6,977 nucleotides of DNA from DAOTTI01 sp034437795. Its GTDB lineage: Bacteria > Chloroflexota > UBA11872 > UBA12225. Shown here in pieces: positions 1 through 6,394 of this stretch; position 1 is the stretch's first letter; every line of letters starts with the position of its first letter. The stretch lies in the NCBI GenBank assembly GCA_034437795.1, contig DAOTTI010000184.1:1-6977 (forward strand). Reading direction: 5' to 3'. A program made the translations under genes and the position numbers. A model generated the notes under the pieces. The model was given only the letters and a program-made list of their open reading frames with translations, searched no databases and had not been told where the DNA came from.

Positions 1-1
1 G

Positions 2-1681
2 ATCATGCAGATCCGGCCCGATGGGGGCGTGGGCACGCTCAACATCCTGGATGCGGACCTGATGCCCTACACGCGCATCAACGGGTCCGTCTTTCCCGCA
101 GCCAGCGCCGCCGTGATCGCCAACGCCCCCGATCCGGGCGCGCCGGACTACATCAGCCGCGTGCTGGCCTTCGTGCAGCAGTACGCGCCGGATAGCTGGG
201 GCGGGATGCCGGTGAACTTCCAGCAGACCTTCCTCAACACCGTCCGGTACGAGGAGGCCTTCCCCAACGGCGAGGTTGGCCCAGGGATCATGCCCAGCAT
301 CAACCTGGAGCTGTGGGGGGTGCCGACCAGCCTGCCCGCGGCCGACCCGACCAACGCCGGCTTCGTCTACCTGCGCTTCCAGCGGGGGATCATGCACTAC
401 GACGCGGCCACGGGCGCCACGCAGGGCCTCTTGCTGGCCGACTACCTCAAGGCCATCCTCACCGGCCAGAATCTGCCGCCGGATCTGGAGGAGCAGGCCC
501 GCGCCAGCCGCTTCTACCGGCAGTATGCCCCCACCCGGCCCGGGGCAGTGGCCCGCCCCCTTGAGCTCCCTGGGACGGACATGACCAATGCATTCCTGCC
601 GGAGTCCGCCACCGGCGTCGCTCCCCAGCCGGAGCGCCTGACCGCCCCGCCCTACGATCCCAACCGGCTGGGCTACGGCATGGCCGTCCACCTCTGGTGG
701 CAGGACCAGGGGCGCGTGACGCGCCTGGTCAGGGAGGCCGACTTCGGCTGGATCAAGCAGCAGATCCGCTGGGCGGACGTGGAGCCAGTGCGGGGCCAGA
801 TCGACTTCACTGAGATGGACCGCATGGTGTACCACGCCCTGGCCGGCGGCCTGAACATCATGTTCAGCGTGGTCACCGCGCCGAGCTGGTCCAGGGCCGA
901 CCGCCGCACCAATGGGCCTCCCGACGACTTCAACGAGTTCGCCACCTTCCTGAATACCCTGGCGTCGCGCTACCGCGGTCAGGTCCGCGCCTACGAGGTC
1001 TGGAACGAGCAGAACTTCAGCCGCGAATGGGGGGGCGGGCGCATCAACGCCGGCCAGTACGTGGAGCTGCTCAAGGTGGCCTACCCCGCGATCAAGGCTG
1101 CCGATCCCAACGCCATCGTCGTCTCCGGCGCCCTGACGCCCAACGGCTTCGTCGATCCTAACGTAGCCATCGACGACGCCCTGTACCTGGAGCAGATGTA
1201 TCAGTATCAGGGCGGCATCTTCCGCCAGTATGCGGACGCCATCGGCGCCCACGCCGGCGGCTACAACAACCCGCCGGAGGCCGACCCGGTCCTGGCCAGC
1301 CAGAGTACCGGCCGCTTCAAGAACCACCCCAGCTTCTACTTCCGGCGCATCGAGCAGCTACGTGACATCATGGTCCGCTACGGCGACGGCGCCAAGAAGA
1401 TGTGGATTACGGAGTTCGGCTGGAGCACGGCCAACCTGGCGCCCGGCTACGAGTACGGCTACGACAATACGGAGCAGGATCAGGCCAGCTACCTGGTGCG
1501 GGCCTTCCAGCTGGCGCAGACGCGCTACCCGTGGATGGGCGTGATGTTCGTCTGGAACCTGAACTTCGGCACCCTGCCCGACCTGCCGCCGACGGACGAG
1601 AAGAAGCCGTTCGGCATCCTGAACGCGGACTGGTCGCCACGGCCAGCCTACCTCGCCCTCAAGGGCATGCCGAAGTATTGA
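2..1681 (+). CDS. Clan GH-A glycoside hydrolase (GH39/GH5-like), 5'-partial
   Basis: Probable secreted glycoside hydrolase that retains configuration; the substrate cannot be told from sequence. Numbering starts at the ATG at base 5. Residues about 223-556 look like a (beta/alpha)8 barrel. VWNEQN (332-337) supplies the likely acid/base Glu335 at the end of strand 4, and WITEFGWST (467-475) supplies the likely nucleophile Glu470 at the end of strand 7. FVWNLNFG (515-522) fits strand 8. Residues 1-215 form a separate upstream domain (LMPYTRINGSVFP, FQRGIMHYDAATG) of a type I associate with exported Chloroflexota proteins, joined by a Pro-rich linker around 198-220. The frame is open to the window edge, the first ATG has no room for a ribosome site, and the protein starts in mid-domain without a signal peptide, so I infer the true start lies upstream. 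It ends in TGA and converges on the nuclease gene. GH family assignment is uncertain; clan GH-A is firm. Confidence 0.88.
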   Translation: MMQIRPDGGVGTLNILDADLMPYTRINGSVFPAASAAVIANAPDPGAPDYISRVLAFVQQYAPDSWGGMPVNFQQTFLNTVRYEEAFPNGEVGPGIMPSINLELWGVPTSLPAADPTNAGFVYLRFQRGIMHYDAATGATQGLLLADYLKAILTGQNLPPDLEEQARASRFYRQYAPTRPGAVARPLELPGTDMTNAFLPESATGVAPQPERLTAPPYDPNRLGYGMAVHLWWQDQGRVTRLVREADFGWIKQQIRWADVEPVRGQIDFTEMDRMVYHALAGGLNIMFSVVTAPSWSRADRRTNGPPDDFNEFATFLNTLASRYRGQVRAYEVWNEQNFSREWGGGRINAGQYVELLKVAYPAIKAADPNAIVVSGALTPNGFVDPNVAIDDALYLEQMYQYQGGIFRQYADAIGAHAGGYNNPPEADPVLASQSTGRFKNHPSFYFRRIEQLRDIMVRYGDGAKKMWITEFGWSTANLAPGYEYGYDNTEQDQASYLVRAFQLAQTRYPWMGVMFVWNLNFGTLPDLPPTDEKKPFGILNADWSPRPAYLALKGMPKY

Positions 1682-1886
1682 TCAAGCGGACTACCGGCCT
1701 CTGAAGGACACCGTCCACCGAGCTTCAGCCCGGAGTACATATTGTCGGCGATCAGTTCCCTCTCCCTCGTCAAAGGAGCCCTCACCCTTACCCAAAGGGA
1801 GACGAGACCCCTCGCTGGCCGTGATTAACCCGGCCACGCGGCCAGAGCCGCCCCTGGCCAGGCCCACGCGGGACGCGACCGTTCCG
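1682..1886. other. Convergent intergenic region with degenerate fold-back repeat and GC hairpins
   Basis: This 205-base gap separates two converging genes and holds no convincing gene. It contains CCCTCTCCC at 1758-1766, the core of the fold-back element at 6251-6338. Pairings seen are TCTCCCT (1761-1767) with AGGGAGA (1796-1802), CTCGTC (1766-1771) with GACGAG (1801-1806), and CCCTT (1785-1789) with AAGGG (1795-1799). Further right, GGCC-ACGC-GGCC sits at 1832-1843, and GGCCAG (1840-1845) can pair with CTGGCC on either side (1815-1820 or 1854-1859), giving mutually exclusive hairpins. No T-tract follows any of them, so a classical intrinsic terminator is not shown, although transcription from both sides should end here. 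Confidence 0.5.
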
Positions 1887-3806
1887 TCAGGCCGGCTGCC
1901 GGCCCACCGTTGGGCGCGTCTGGCGCACGCGGGCCGCGAAGATGGATTCCCAGGCGACCTCAAAGCCGAGGGACGGCAGGAGCGCTTCCAGCACGTCAGC
2001 CGCCGCCTCGGCTGCCGGCAGGCCGCTCGCGGCGACCGCCTCTCGCACTGCCTCTAGCGGCGTGTCCTGCTCACCACCGGCGCAGATGGCGCGGCGGCAG
2101 GCGTCTGCGACCTGCGCCAGCCAGTCACGGTGGCAGAGGCCGGCGCCGCCGACCCAGGTCCAGCCGCTATCCTGCAAGACGCGCGGCGCTTCCTGCGCCA
2201 GGATGGCGCGTAGCTCGCCGGGCGTGGCGGCGCCGAGCGCCGCCGCCAGCTCGCGCTCGGGAATGGCGCCCCGCTGCGGGGGCGCGGCGCTGAGTAGCTG
2301 CCTGAGGCGCGTCCCAATGCCGGCCTGCCGGTCTGGCCAGCGGCCGTACCGTCGGCTGACCAGCTCCACCAGGTCGGCCGCCGAGACGCGCTGCCGGTAC
2401 GGGAGCACGGGGAAGGGCAGCCCTTCGAACTCGCCGACCAGCTGCTCCTGGACCGCCAGCACCAGTGGGAGGTCGGGGGGCAGGAGGCCCAGCTTGTGGC
2501 GTTTGCGCTGCCGGTACGACGGCGTCCAGAAGCCAATGACCTCCACAAAGACGCGCCAGGCTGTCCCCGAGCCCGTGGCCTCTGGACCGCTGGCGGGCTG
2601 GGACCCGCCCTCGCGCCAGAGCAGGAAGTCGGGGATGAGCACCACGCCGTCGCAGACAAGGGGCTCCGGCTCGCGGACTACGCGCCAGCCTTTGGCGTCG
2701 CCGCGTCGCTCCATGCCTCGCAGAGTGGCATAGAGGCGCGCCTCCACGCCGCTGTCGAAGTGCGCCGCCTCCGCCGGAGATGCCGCCTCAGCGTCCGCGG
2801 TCGGCGCCCCGCTTGGGGCAGGGAGGTATTCGGCCTCCGTCCAGGCGTCGCCGGGCGGCGGGCCGTCGTCTGTCTCGGTCCACGTTCCCGCGTCCCCGAG
2901 AGCGTCTTGCAGCTGCTGGCCGAGGCGCACCTCGTACTGACGATCATTGAGCAGCACCTGGGCCGTGCCCCGCACGCCGGGCATCGTCGCCAGCAGGCGC
3001 AGGATGACGCGGGCGAACCGCTCCCCGTGTCTGGTGCGGGGGCCGAACACCTCCAGCGGGCCGTAGACGTGAAAGCAGATGCCGGCGCTGGCGCCGGCAG
3101 TGGCGTCAACCAGGTCCACGTCGCAGAGCAGGCCGTGGCGCTTGAGCAGGAAGTAGACCCGCCGCACGGCGGCGCCATCGGGCCGCGCCAGCGCTAGCTC
3201 GGCCGAGATGGTGCGGGCCAGGAGCGTCTCCAGCGCGCGCCGGTTGTAGGCGGCCGCCAGCTGTTCGGGGCGGGGAGCGGGCCCCACCTGAGCCAGACGC
3301 TCCTGCTCAGGCGCGTCCAGCCAGAGCAGGCGCTCCAGGAGCGCCAAGTCCAGGCCCAGGTCGCCGGCGACCTCGCACAGCACGGCGGCTCGCTCCTCCG
3401 GGGGGACAAAGCCGCCCCGTCGCTCATTCACCCGCCGGAAGACGTATAGGCGCAGGGCGCTCGGCGTCTGCAGGCCGCGCTCGGCCAGGCGGCGCGCGGC
3501 GCCAGGCCCGCGGTCGTTGAGCACGGCGTCCCAGGCGTCGGGGACGAACCGGTAGGCCGACTGGAGGCAGGACGCGAGACACCTGGCCAGCCGGTAATCG
3601 CCGACGAGCTGCGCCAGCTCATCGAAGTCGATCTCGGCACGGCGCCTGCCGGTCTGGGTGCGGTACCAGTCCAGCGCCGCTCTGAGGCGCGGGGCGTGCT
3701 CGGCCAGGGCACGCCCGGCCAGGAGGAAAGGGCGCACCTCGGGCCGGCCACCGCGAAAGTTGCCTCGCCCGTAGGAGCGCCGGAGATCAGCCAGCGGGAA
3801 TGGCAT
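1887..3806 (-). CDS. bax1: DUF790 / Bax1-type nuclease, partner of XPB helicase
   Basis: Structure-dependent DNA nuclease expected to bind the XPB helicase encoded just upstream; archaeal Bax1 incises DNA next to a bubble opened by XPB. The 639-residue protein has a helical N-terminal region (about 1-300, opening LADLRRSYGRG), an acidic Pro/Ala/Glu-rich linker (about 305-348) and a PD-(D/E)XK nuclease core. The core shows FDSGVEARLY (350-359, Glu355), IPDF (391-394, Asp393) and VEVIGFWTPSYRQRKRHKL (421-439; Glu422 and a following lysine, probably Lys435). GFWTP after the catalytic Glu is a DUF790 hallmark. A Ser/Gly/Ala-rich insert (about 398-416) separates the Asp and Glu strands. The C-terminal part (about 475-639) looks extra compared with archaeal Bax1 and may hold a winged helix (about 513-572). 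The ATG lies inside the last codons of the helicase gene with no strong ribosome site, which implies translational coupling. The family is confident; the repair role is inferred from archaeal homologues. Confidence 0.88.
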   Translation of the reverse strand: MPFPLADLRRSYGRGNFRGGRPEVRPFLLAGRALAEHAPRLRAALDWYRTQTGRRRAEIDFDELAQLVGDYRLARCLASCLQSAYRFVPDAWDAVLNDRGPGAARRLAERGLQTPSALRLYVFRRVNERRGGFVPPEERAAVLCEVAGDLGLDLALLERLLWLDAPEQERLAQVGPAPRPEQLAAAYNRRALETLLARTISAELALARPDGAAVRRVYFLLKRHGLLCDVDLVDATAGASAGICFHVYGPLEVFGPRTRHGERFARVILRLLATMPGVRGTAQVLLNDRQYEVRLGQQLQDALGDAGTWTETDDGPPPGDAWTEAEYLPAPSGAPTADAEAASPAEAAHFDSGVEARLYATLRGMERRGDAKGWRVVREPEPLVCDGVVLIPDFLLWREGGSQPASGPEATGSGTAWRVFVEVIGFWTPSYRQRKRHKLGLLPPDLPLVLAVQEQLVGEFEGLPFPVLPYRQRVSAADLVELVSRRYGRWPDRQAGIGTRLRQLLSAAPPQRGAIPERELAAALGAATPGELRAILAQEAPRVLQDSGWTWVGGAGLCHRDWLAQVADACRRAICAGGEQDTPLEAVREAVAASGLPAAEAAADVLEALLPSLGFEVAWESIFAARVRQTRPTVGRQPA

Positions 3807-5340
3807 GGCGCCGCCGCGTCAGGTGTACCTCGCTGGTTTCTTCGGTGACCAGCTCGTAGAGCACGGCCTGCCCCGCCTTGGGCCGCAGAATGCGCCCCAG
3901 GCGCTGCACGTACTCTCGCCTCGTGCCGCTGCCGCTGAGCACGATGGCCACGCTGGCGTCGGGGACGTCGACGCCCTCGTTTAGCACGCGGCCGGTGACC
4001 AGCTTGGTGAGCCGGCCCTGCCGGAACTGCTCTAGCACCGCCTGGCGCTCGGCCGCGGGCGTCCGGTGGGTAATGCTGGGGATCAGCAGGGTGCGGCTGA
4101 CCTGGTCCACCACCGCGTTGTACTCGCTAAAGATGATGACCTTCTCCGCCTCGTGGCGCCGGAGGAGCGCCACCAGCGCCGCCAGCTTGCCCGCGGCGTT
4201 GAGGGCCAGGCGCCGCGCCTCGCGGTGGGCCAGCAGGGCGGCCCTGGCCTGCGGATCATGCGCGCTGGGCCAGATCACCAGGCGCTGAAAGGCCTCTACC
4301 GAATCGATGCAGAGCCGGCGCCGGCGCAGGTAGTCGCGGTAGACGCCCATGGCCGCGCGGTACGCCTCCCGCTCCGCCATCCCCAGGGCGACCGCGATCC
4401 GCTCCTCGCGGAACGTCGCCAGGTAGCCGCGGAGTTGGCGCGGCGAGCGCGTGAACACCACCGGGCCGACCAGCGCCGCCAGATCGGCGTCGAGCCCGTC
4501 CGTCCGCTCCGGGGTGGCGGACAGGCCCAGCCGGTAGGGCGCGACCATGCCCTCGGCGGCCCGCCGGTACGACGGCGCCGGCAGGTGGTGGACCTCGTCG
4601 AAGATCGCCAGGCCAAACCGGTTCAGGTCCCGCGGGTGCAGGGCAGCGGAGTCGTAGGTGATCACCGTGATGGGGGCGAGGTCCTGCCGGCCGCCGCCAA
4701 AGACGCCGACGTGCTCCGCGGGGGCGCCCAGCACCTCCACGATGGCGCGGCGCCACTGGGCCAGCAGGTCGAGGGTCGGCACGACGATCAGCGAGGCGAC
4801 GCCGCAGTCGGCGATGGCCAGCAGCCCCAGCAGGGTCTTGCCGGCCCCTGTGGGGAGCACGACGACCCCGCGCCGGCCGCTGTCCACCCAGGCGCGGAGC
4901 GCTGCCTGCTGGTAAGGGCGGGGCTCCTGGCGGGCGCAGGGCGTGAACGGGAGGGCCGGCGCCGCGTCGAAGTCGGTGGTGACCTGGTAGCGGCCGGCCT
5001 CCAGCTCCTCCTTCACCGCGCGATAAGCGGAGGCGAGCGTGCGGTAGGCGCCGAGGCGCCGGTCGTACACGAGGCGCTCGGCCGGTACCGCCTGCCGGAG
5101 GTGGGCGCTCAGCGCTGGCTGGGCTGGGCCGGCGCCAGCAACGGCAGGTGCCTGCTCCGGCTCAATGATGAGATCGTTGCCGCGCAGGCGCAGGCGCACC
5201 GCTGGCGGGGGCCGGCCGGCGGTTTTGCCTTCGCTATGGTGTGTGGGAGGCGACGGCGGTGGGCGACCCGAATGCGCCGCCGGCGGGGCCCGGCCGGCGA
5301 CTTCGCTGTGGTGCGGGCCCCCCGCGCTCTCCGGCTCCAT
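3787..5340 (-). CDS. xpb: XPB-type superfamily 2 DNA helicase
   Basis: ATP-dependent DNA helicase/translocase that would open damaged or branched DNA for the Bax1 nuclease encoded next in the operon. Motifs run in order over 517 residues: RPYQQAAL (141-148, Q-like), LPTGAGKT (162-169, Walker A), VVPTLDLLAQW (186-196, Ia), FDEVHH (247-252, motif II), GLSATPERTDG (272-282, III), KVIIFSEY (400-407, IV), RVLNEGVDVPDA (451-462, V) and QRLGRILRP (479-487, VI). The stretches LIPSITHRT, SGSGTRREYVQRLGRILRP and EVHLTRRR match archaeal XPB as I remember it. The family's RED motif after motif III is here RTD (279-281). The first 47 residues are a Pro/Gly/His-rich leader with an internal repeat, outside the conserved fold, which starts near RLRLRGNDLIIEP. 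The ATG at 5340 is preceded by AAAGG (plus 5353-5357) at rather long spacing; a GTG at 5199, codon 48, is an alternative start without a clear ribosome site. The last 20 bases overlap the nuclease gene. Confidence 0.9.
   Translation of the reverse strand: MEPESAGGPHHSEVAGRAPPAAHSGRPPPSPPTHHSEGKTAGRPPPAVRLRLRGNDLIIEPEQAPAVAGAGPAQPALSAHLRQAVPAERLVYDRRLGAYRTLASAYRAVKEELEAGRYQVTTDFDAAPALPFTPCARQEPRPYQQAALRAWVDSGRRGVVVLPTGAGKTLLGLLAIADCGVASLIVVPTLDLLAQWRRAIVEVLGAPAEHVGVFGGGRQDLAPITVITYDSAALHPRDLNRFGLAIFDEVHHLPAPSYRRAAEGMVAPYRLGLSATPERTDGLDADLAALVGPVVFTRSPRQLRGYLATFREERIAVALGMAEREAYRAAMGVYRDYLRRRRLCIDSVEAFQRLVIWPSAHDPQARAALLAHREARRLALNAAGKLAALVALLRRHEAEKVIIFSEYNAVVDQVSRTLLIPSITHRTPAAERQAVLEQFRQGRLTKLVTGRVLNEGVDVPDASVAIVLSGSGTRREYVQRLGRILRPKAGQAVLYELVTEETSEVHLTRRRHAIPAG
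5201..5241 (-). repeat. In-frame direct repeat, copy 2 (helicase leader)
   Basis: This 41-base stretch matches 5279-5313 closely apart from a 6-base insertion and scattered substitutions. The length difference is a multiple of three, so frame is kept. Read on the minus strand it encodes HHSEGKTAGRPPPA, residues 34-47 of the helicase frame. It suggests an ancient local duplication in the helicase leader. Confidence 0.7.
5279..5313 (-). repeat. In-frame direct repeat, copy 1 (helicase leader)
   Basis: First copy in the direction of transcription of the duplication paired with 5201-5241. It encodes HHSEVAGRAPPA (residues 10-21). Both copies share the GCCGGCCGGG-like core and the CACCA(C/T)AGCGAAG block on the minus strand. 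Conservation of frame fits either real coding or a recent duplication that chance kept in frame. Confidence 0.7.
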
Positions 5341-5363
5341 TACGTCGTCGCGCCTTTCATACT

Positions 5364-5369
5364 ACTATA
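5364..5369 (-). promoter_or_regulatory. Candidate -10 box for the XPB-Bax1 operon
   Basis: On the minus strand this reads TATAGT, one base from the TATAAT consensus, inside the only AT-rich island (about 5355-5375) of a very GC-rich region. It lies about 24 bases upstream of the helicase ATG, giving a predicted leader of roughly 15-20 bases. No good -35 hexamer is visible at 16-18 bases, so an activator or an extended site may be needed. On the plus strand the same island offers TATACA (5366-5371), so it could serve both directions. Confidence 0.45.
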
Positions 5370-5428
5370 CAAATGCGCAGTACCGGTGGGCAGCGCGCGG
5401 CCGGCACGCGATGTGCACTGAGAGCCGT

Positions 5429-5446
5429 CGGTGTACTCGGTGTACT
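5429..5446. repeat. Tandem 9-bp repeat CGGTGTACT x2
   Basis: CGGTGTACT occurs twice head to tail (5429-5437 and 5438-5446) in the divergent region between the helicase operon and the ferritin-like gene. The near-10-bp periodicity would place both copies on almost the same face of the helix, as for binding sites of a DNA-binding protein. It lies 11 bases before the left arm of the large inverted repeat. No regulator is identified and function is inferred from position only. Confidence 0.45.
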
Positions 5447-5457
5447 ATCCAAGCATG

Positions 5458-5536
5458 GAAGGTCACTGCTCCGCCGGTCGCTGGTGGTGACGCCGGCGTG
5501 ACAGATACTGTCCGCGGAAGCGGAGCAGTGACCTTC
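5458..5536. repeat. 17-bp perfect inverted repeat with structured 45-base spacer
   Basis: GAAGGTCACTGCTCCGC (5458-5474) is the exact reverse complement of 5520-5536. The 45-base spacer itself carries ACGCCGGCGT (a 10-bp palindrome, 5490-5499), GACAG-ATA-CTGTC (a small hairpin, 5500-5512) and TCCGCGGA (an 8-bp palindrome, 5511-5518). As RNA or single-stranded DNA this would form a long stem topped by alternative smaller hairpins. It lies between divergent genes, 92 bases before the ferritin-like start. It may be an operator, a structured leader or RNA, or a small palindromic mobile repeat; nothing in the sequence decides between these, and no flanking target-site duplication is seen. Confidence 0.75.
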
Positions 5537-5614
5537 GCGGTCGGAACGTCAGAGCGCCGCCGGGCGTGGCCTCCTGGAGCGGCTACCGGTGAGACGGCGG
5601 TGGCTCTGGGCAAC

Positions 5615-5620
5615 GGGAGG
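5615..5620 (+). promoter_or_regulatory. Shine-Dalgarno site fixing the ferritin-like start
   Basis: GGGAGG ends eight bases before the ATG at 5629, ideal spacing. It overlaps an in-frame GTG at 5620 that would otherwise extend the protein by three residues. The site therefore favours the ATG at 5629 as the true start. Confidence 0.8.
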
Positions 5621-5628
5621 TGCTAGCG

Positions 5629-6228
5629 ATGGCGCAATCACGGGACGAGCGGAATATGAGCACGCTCCAGCGCTATGTCAGCGACATGATGGCGCTGGAG
5701 AGCCACATCGAGGAGGCGCTCGACCGCCAGCTGGCGGAGGTAAAGGAGCATAACCGTGCCCGGCTGGCCGTGCACCACTTTCACACCATGGTGAAGGGCC
5801 ACCGCGATGGGCTGAAGCTGCACCTGCAGACCATCGGCGGGGGCGAGGCGCGCAGCATCAAGAGCGCGGTCGCCGCGCTGGCGGGGGTGGCGGCGGGCGT
5901 GCTGAACTGGATGCGCACGGAGCCCCTCTCCAAGACGCTGCGCGACGACTACACCGCCTTCAACCTGGCGGCGATCGGCTACTCGATGCTCCACGCCACT
6001 GCCCATTACCTGGGCCATGAGCCGACGGCGAGCCTGGCAGAGCGCTACCTGCGCGAATACACCGCTGCCGTCCAGGAGATCAACCAGCTGATGCCGGACG
6101 TGGTGGCGTGGGAGCTGCGCCGCGACGGCCACGTGATCGACGAGCAGATGGTGTCGCACGCGGTGGAGACGATTAACCGGTGCTGGAAGGAGACGGCGCC
6201 AGGGCACGCGGCGCGTCCCGCCGCCTGA
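5629..6228 (+). CDS. Ferritin-like four-helix protein (DUF892/YciE-like)
   Basis: A 199-residue cytoplasmic protein with no signal peptide or clear membrane segment, almost wholly helical. Predicted helices are about 10-42, 43-70, 74-97, 101-129 and 131-165. The long helices with LESHIEEAL (23-31), HRDGLKLHLQTIGG (58-71), LRDDYTAFNLAAIGYSM (104-120) and SLAERYLREYTAAVQEI (135-151) have the order and length of the ferritin-like bundle in DUF892/YciE stress proteins. The usual Glu and ExxH metal ligands are not all evident: helix 3 has AFNLAAIGY where such proteins normally carry an acidic residue, so a di-iron centre is doubtful. Candidates that remain are Glu24, His58, Glu138 and Glu143. Function is unknown; stress or oxidative roles suggested for the family are only inference. 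It stands alone, divergent from the helicase operon, and is followed by a fold-back repeat. The start is chosen from the GGGAGG site. Confidence 0.75.
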   Translation: MAQSRDERNMSTLQRYVSDMMALESHIEEALDRQLAEVKEHNRARLAVHHFHTMVKGHRDGLKLHLQTIGGGEARSIKSAVAALAGVAAGVLNWMRTEPLSKTLRDDYTAFNLAAIGYSMLHATAHYLGHEPTASLAERYLREYTAAVQEINQLMPDVVAWELRRDGHVIDEQMVSHAVETINRCWKETAPGHAARPAA

Positions 6229-6250
6229 GCTAGCGCTAGGTCACCGTGAG

Positions 6251-6338
6251 GGACCTCCTCTCCCCGTGGCCCTCGTTCCCCCCTCTCCCGCGTGCGGGAG
6301 AGGGGACGGAGCGGCCCCGGCCGAAGGGGGTGAGGTCC
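6251..6338. repeat. Fold-back (REP/MITE-like) intergenic palindrome
   Basis: An 88-base imperfect palindrome between the ferritin-like gene and the XdhC pair. Its centre is an 11-bp perfect stem, CCCCTCTCCCG (6280-6290) with CGGGAGAGGGG (6295-6305), around a 4-base loop. Outer arms GGACCTC (6251-6257) and GAGGTCC (6332-6338) pair as well. The arrangement of CCCTCTCCC/GGGAGAGGG inside GTGAGG-type ends matches a dispersed repeat style I know from many GC-rich bacterial genomes. No T-run follows the stem, so it is not a textbook intrinsic terminator, but it could stabilise the upstream mRNA end. CCCTCTCCC recurs at 1758-1766. Confidence 0.75.
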
Positions 6339-6368
6339 GTAACGGCGTCGCGGTGCTTGCGCGACCCC

Positions 6369-6374
6369 TATAAT
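6369..6374 (+). promoter_or_regulatory. Consensus -10 box for the XdhC/CoxI gene pair
   Basis: A perfect TATAAT lies 20 bases before the ATG at 6395 in otherwise GC-rich sequence. Transcription would start near 6381, leaving a leader of only about 14 bases in which AGGG (6381-6384) is the sole ribosome-site candidate. No good -35 hexamer is seen at normal spacing (6346-6351 reads CGTCGC). Confidence 0.6.
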
Positions 6375-6394
6375 CACCTCAGGGCGACAACGGT

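Noticed and set aside
1942..2733. Plus-strand open frame (263 codons) opposite the nuclease gene
   Set aside because: Its Ser/Arg/Pro-biased composition is typical of a shadow frame, there is no ribosome site or family motif, and the opposite strand carries the DUF790 protein.
4066..5421. Long plus-strand open frame (451 codons) opposite the helicase gene
   Set aside because: It is antisense to a gene with all helicase motifs. High GC leaves stop codons rare in opposing frames, and the translation is His/Arg/Gln-rich with no recognisable motif.
5620..5628. Upstream GTG start for the ferritin-like gene
   Set aside because: The GTG overlaps the GGGAGG ribosome site, which is ideally placed for the ATG at 5629 instead.
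6230..6239. CTAGCGCTAG palindrome just after the ferritin-like stop
   Set aside because: A lone 10-bp palindrome with no second copy or supporting context is not enough for an operator call.
6280..6305. Intrinsic terminator at the 11-bp GC stem
   Set aside because: The stem is strong but is followed by ACGGAGCGG with no T-tract, so it is better described as a fold-back repeat.
6373..6380. ATCACCTC resembling the 3' end of 16S rRNA
   Set aside because: Only eight bases match and the surroundings are not rRNA; it is a chance match between the TATAAT box and the start codon.
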